Shown piece after piece: positions 57,507 through 57,667 of a DNA stretch of 57,667 nucleotides (within the stretch, counting starts at the first letter, position 1; the number at the start of each line of letters is the position of its first letter). A program made the translations under genes and the position numbers. The notes beneath the pieces are model-generated. The model was not told the origin of the DNA. It did not search any database and saw only the letters and a program-made list of their open reading frames with translations. Origin of the DNA: Granulosicoccus sp. (lineage in GTDB: Bacteria > Pseudomonadota > Gammaproteobacteria > Granulosicoccales > Granulosicoccaceae); the NCBI GenBank assembly GCA_023300375.1, contig JALZWO010000136.1:1-57667 (forward strand), given 5' to 3'.

Positions 57507-57667
57507 ATGGACGATTCAACGGTACTTATCAATAACGAAGCGGGTGCAAAAGCTGACAGCTCAATTCGCTTTGGCATGTCCTCATTCGACATTAACGAGC
57601 GCGAAAAACTCGGCCAAAGCTTAAGGCTAGCCATGGCCTGCATTGAAGCGCCAAGTATGCCGAACAA
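57507..57667 (+). CDS. Unidentified protein, truncated by window end
   Basis: An ATG at 57507 with CGGAG about 10 bases upstream opens a frame of 53 codons that continues past the window. The polypeptide begins MDDSTVLINNEAGAKADSS and contains FGMSSFDINEREKLGQSLR; it is polar, without a signal peptide. I do not recognise the family. Confidence 0.55.
   Translation, partial: MDDSTVLINNEAGAKADSSIRFGMSSFDINEREKLGQSLRLAMACIEAPSMPN

Noticed and set aside
1-57667. tRNA, rRNA, CRISPR, toxin-antitoxin or phage defence loci
   Set aside because: Gaps were read for tRNA arms, repeats and small toxin-like genes, and none was convincing.

Overview
The window looks like chromosomal DNA from a free-living, probably marine, gammaproteobacterium of moderate GC (roughly 47-49 percent by eye). 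The indications are the rho-trxA//rhlB neighbourhood, the def-fmt-rsmB-ntrY-ntrX-trkA-trkH block next to lysM-dprA-topA-tsaC, the Kdo genes waaA and kdkA, glnE, and a type IV pilus minor pilin operon. I cannot assign a genus. No rRNA, tRNA, CRISPR array, insertion sequence, integrase or phage gene was recognised.

Layout. 0.1-2.9 kb: a putrescine pair (puuA, puuB). 3-4.4 kb: a membrane-anchored LysM protein translationally coupled to a short-chain dehydrogenase. 4.4-6.5 kb: a Bcr/CflA-type exporter coupled to a CitE-like CoA-ester lyase. 6.6-12 kb: purD, rho, trxA and an rhlB-like helicase. 12.2-16.9 kb: a Pcm-like methyltransferase, a TolC-family channel, waaA, kdkA and a small CHCC zinc-finger protein. 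17-24.3 kb: glnE, an orphan FbpC-like ABC ATPase, an lhgO-like oxidase coupled to an EamA transporter, and a lipid A-type acyltransferase. 24.3-27 kb: an accessory stretch with a sulfatase-YHYH fusion lipoprotein and a broken remnant of a class III alcohol dehydrogenase gene. 27.1-38.7 kb: a minor pilin operon (fimT, pilV, pilW, pilX, pilY1) and, divergent from it, a second and different pilY1-family gene. 38.8-39.6 kb: a secreted delta-class carbonic anhydrase. 39.9-50.5 kb: a long leftward operon def, fmt, rsmB, a DUF4390 gene, ntrY, ntrX, trkA, trkH and a methyltransferase. 50.7-56.4 kb: lysM, dprA, topA, tsaC. 56.4-57.06 kb: a fatty acid hydroxylase family protein. An unidentified gene runs off the right end.

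How the parts fit. The 27-39 kb segment is the most distinctive part. One PilY1 has a von Willebrand A domain split by two copies of a beta-sandwich module. The other PilY1 has no recognisable MIDAS motif but keeps the pilus-type propeller. The two could be alternative pilus-tip proteins. The leftward operon combines protein N-terminal processing, rRNA methylation, an NtrY/NtrX two-component pair and potassium uptake. Its NtrX has an AAA+ domain that has lost the Walker A lysine, the Walker B aspartate and the GAFTGA loop, so it is unlikely to be a sigma-54 activator.

Limits. All calls rest on reading translations and DNA by eye. No alignment, profile search or folding was run. Start codons are judged from ribosome binding sites and family N-termini. 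Hairpins were found by manual pairing.
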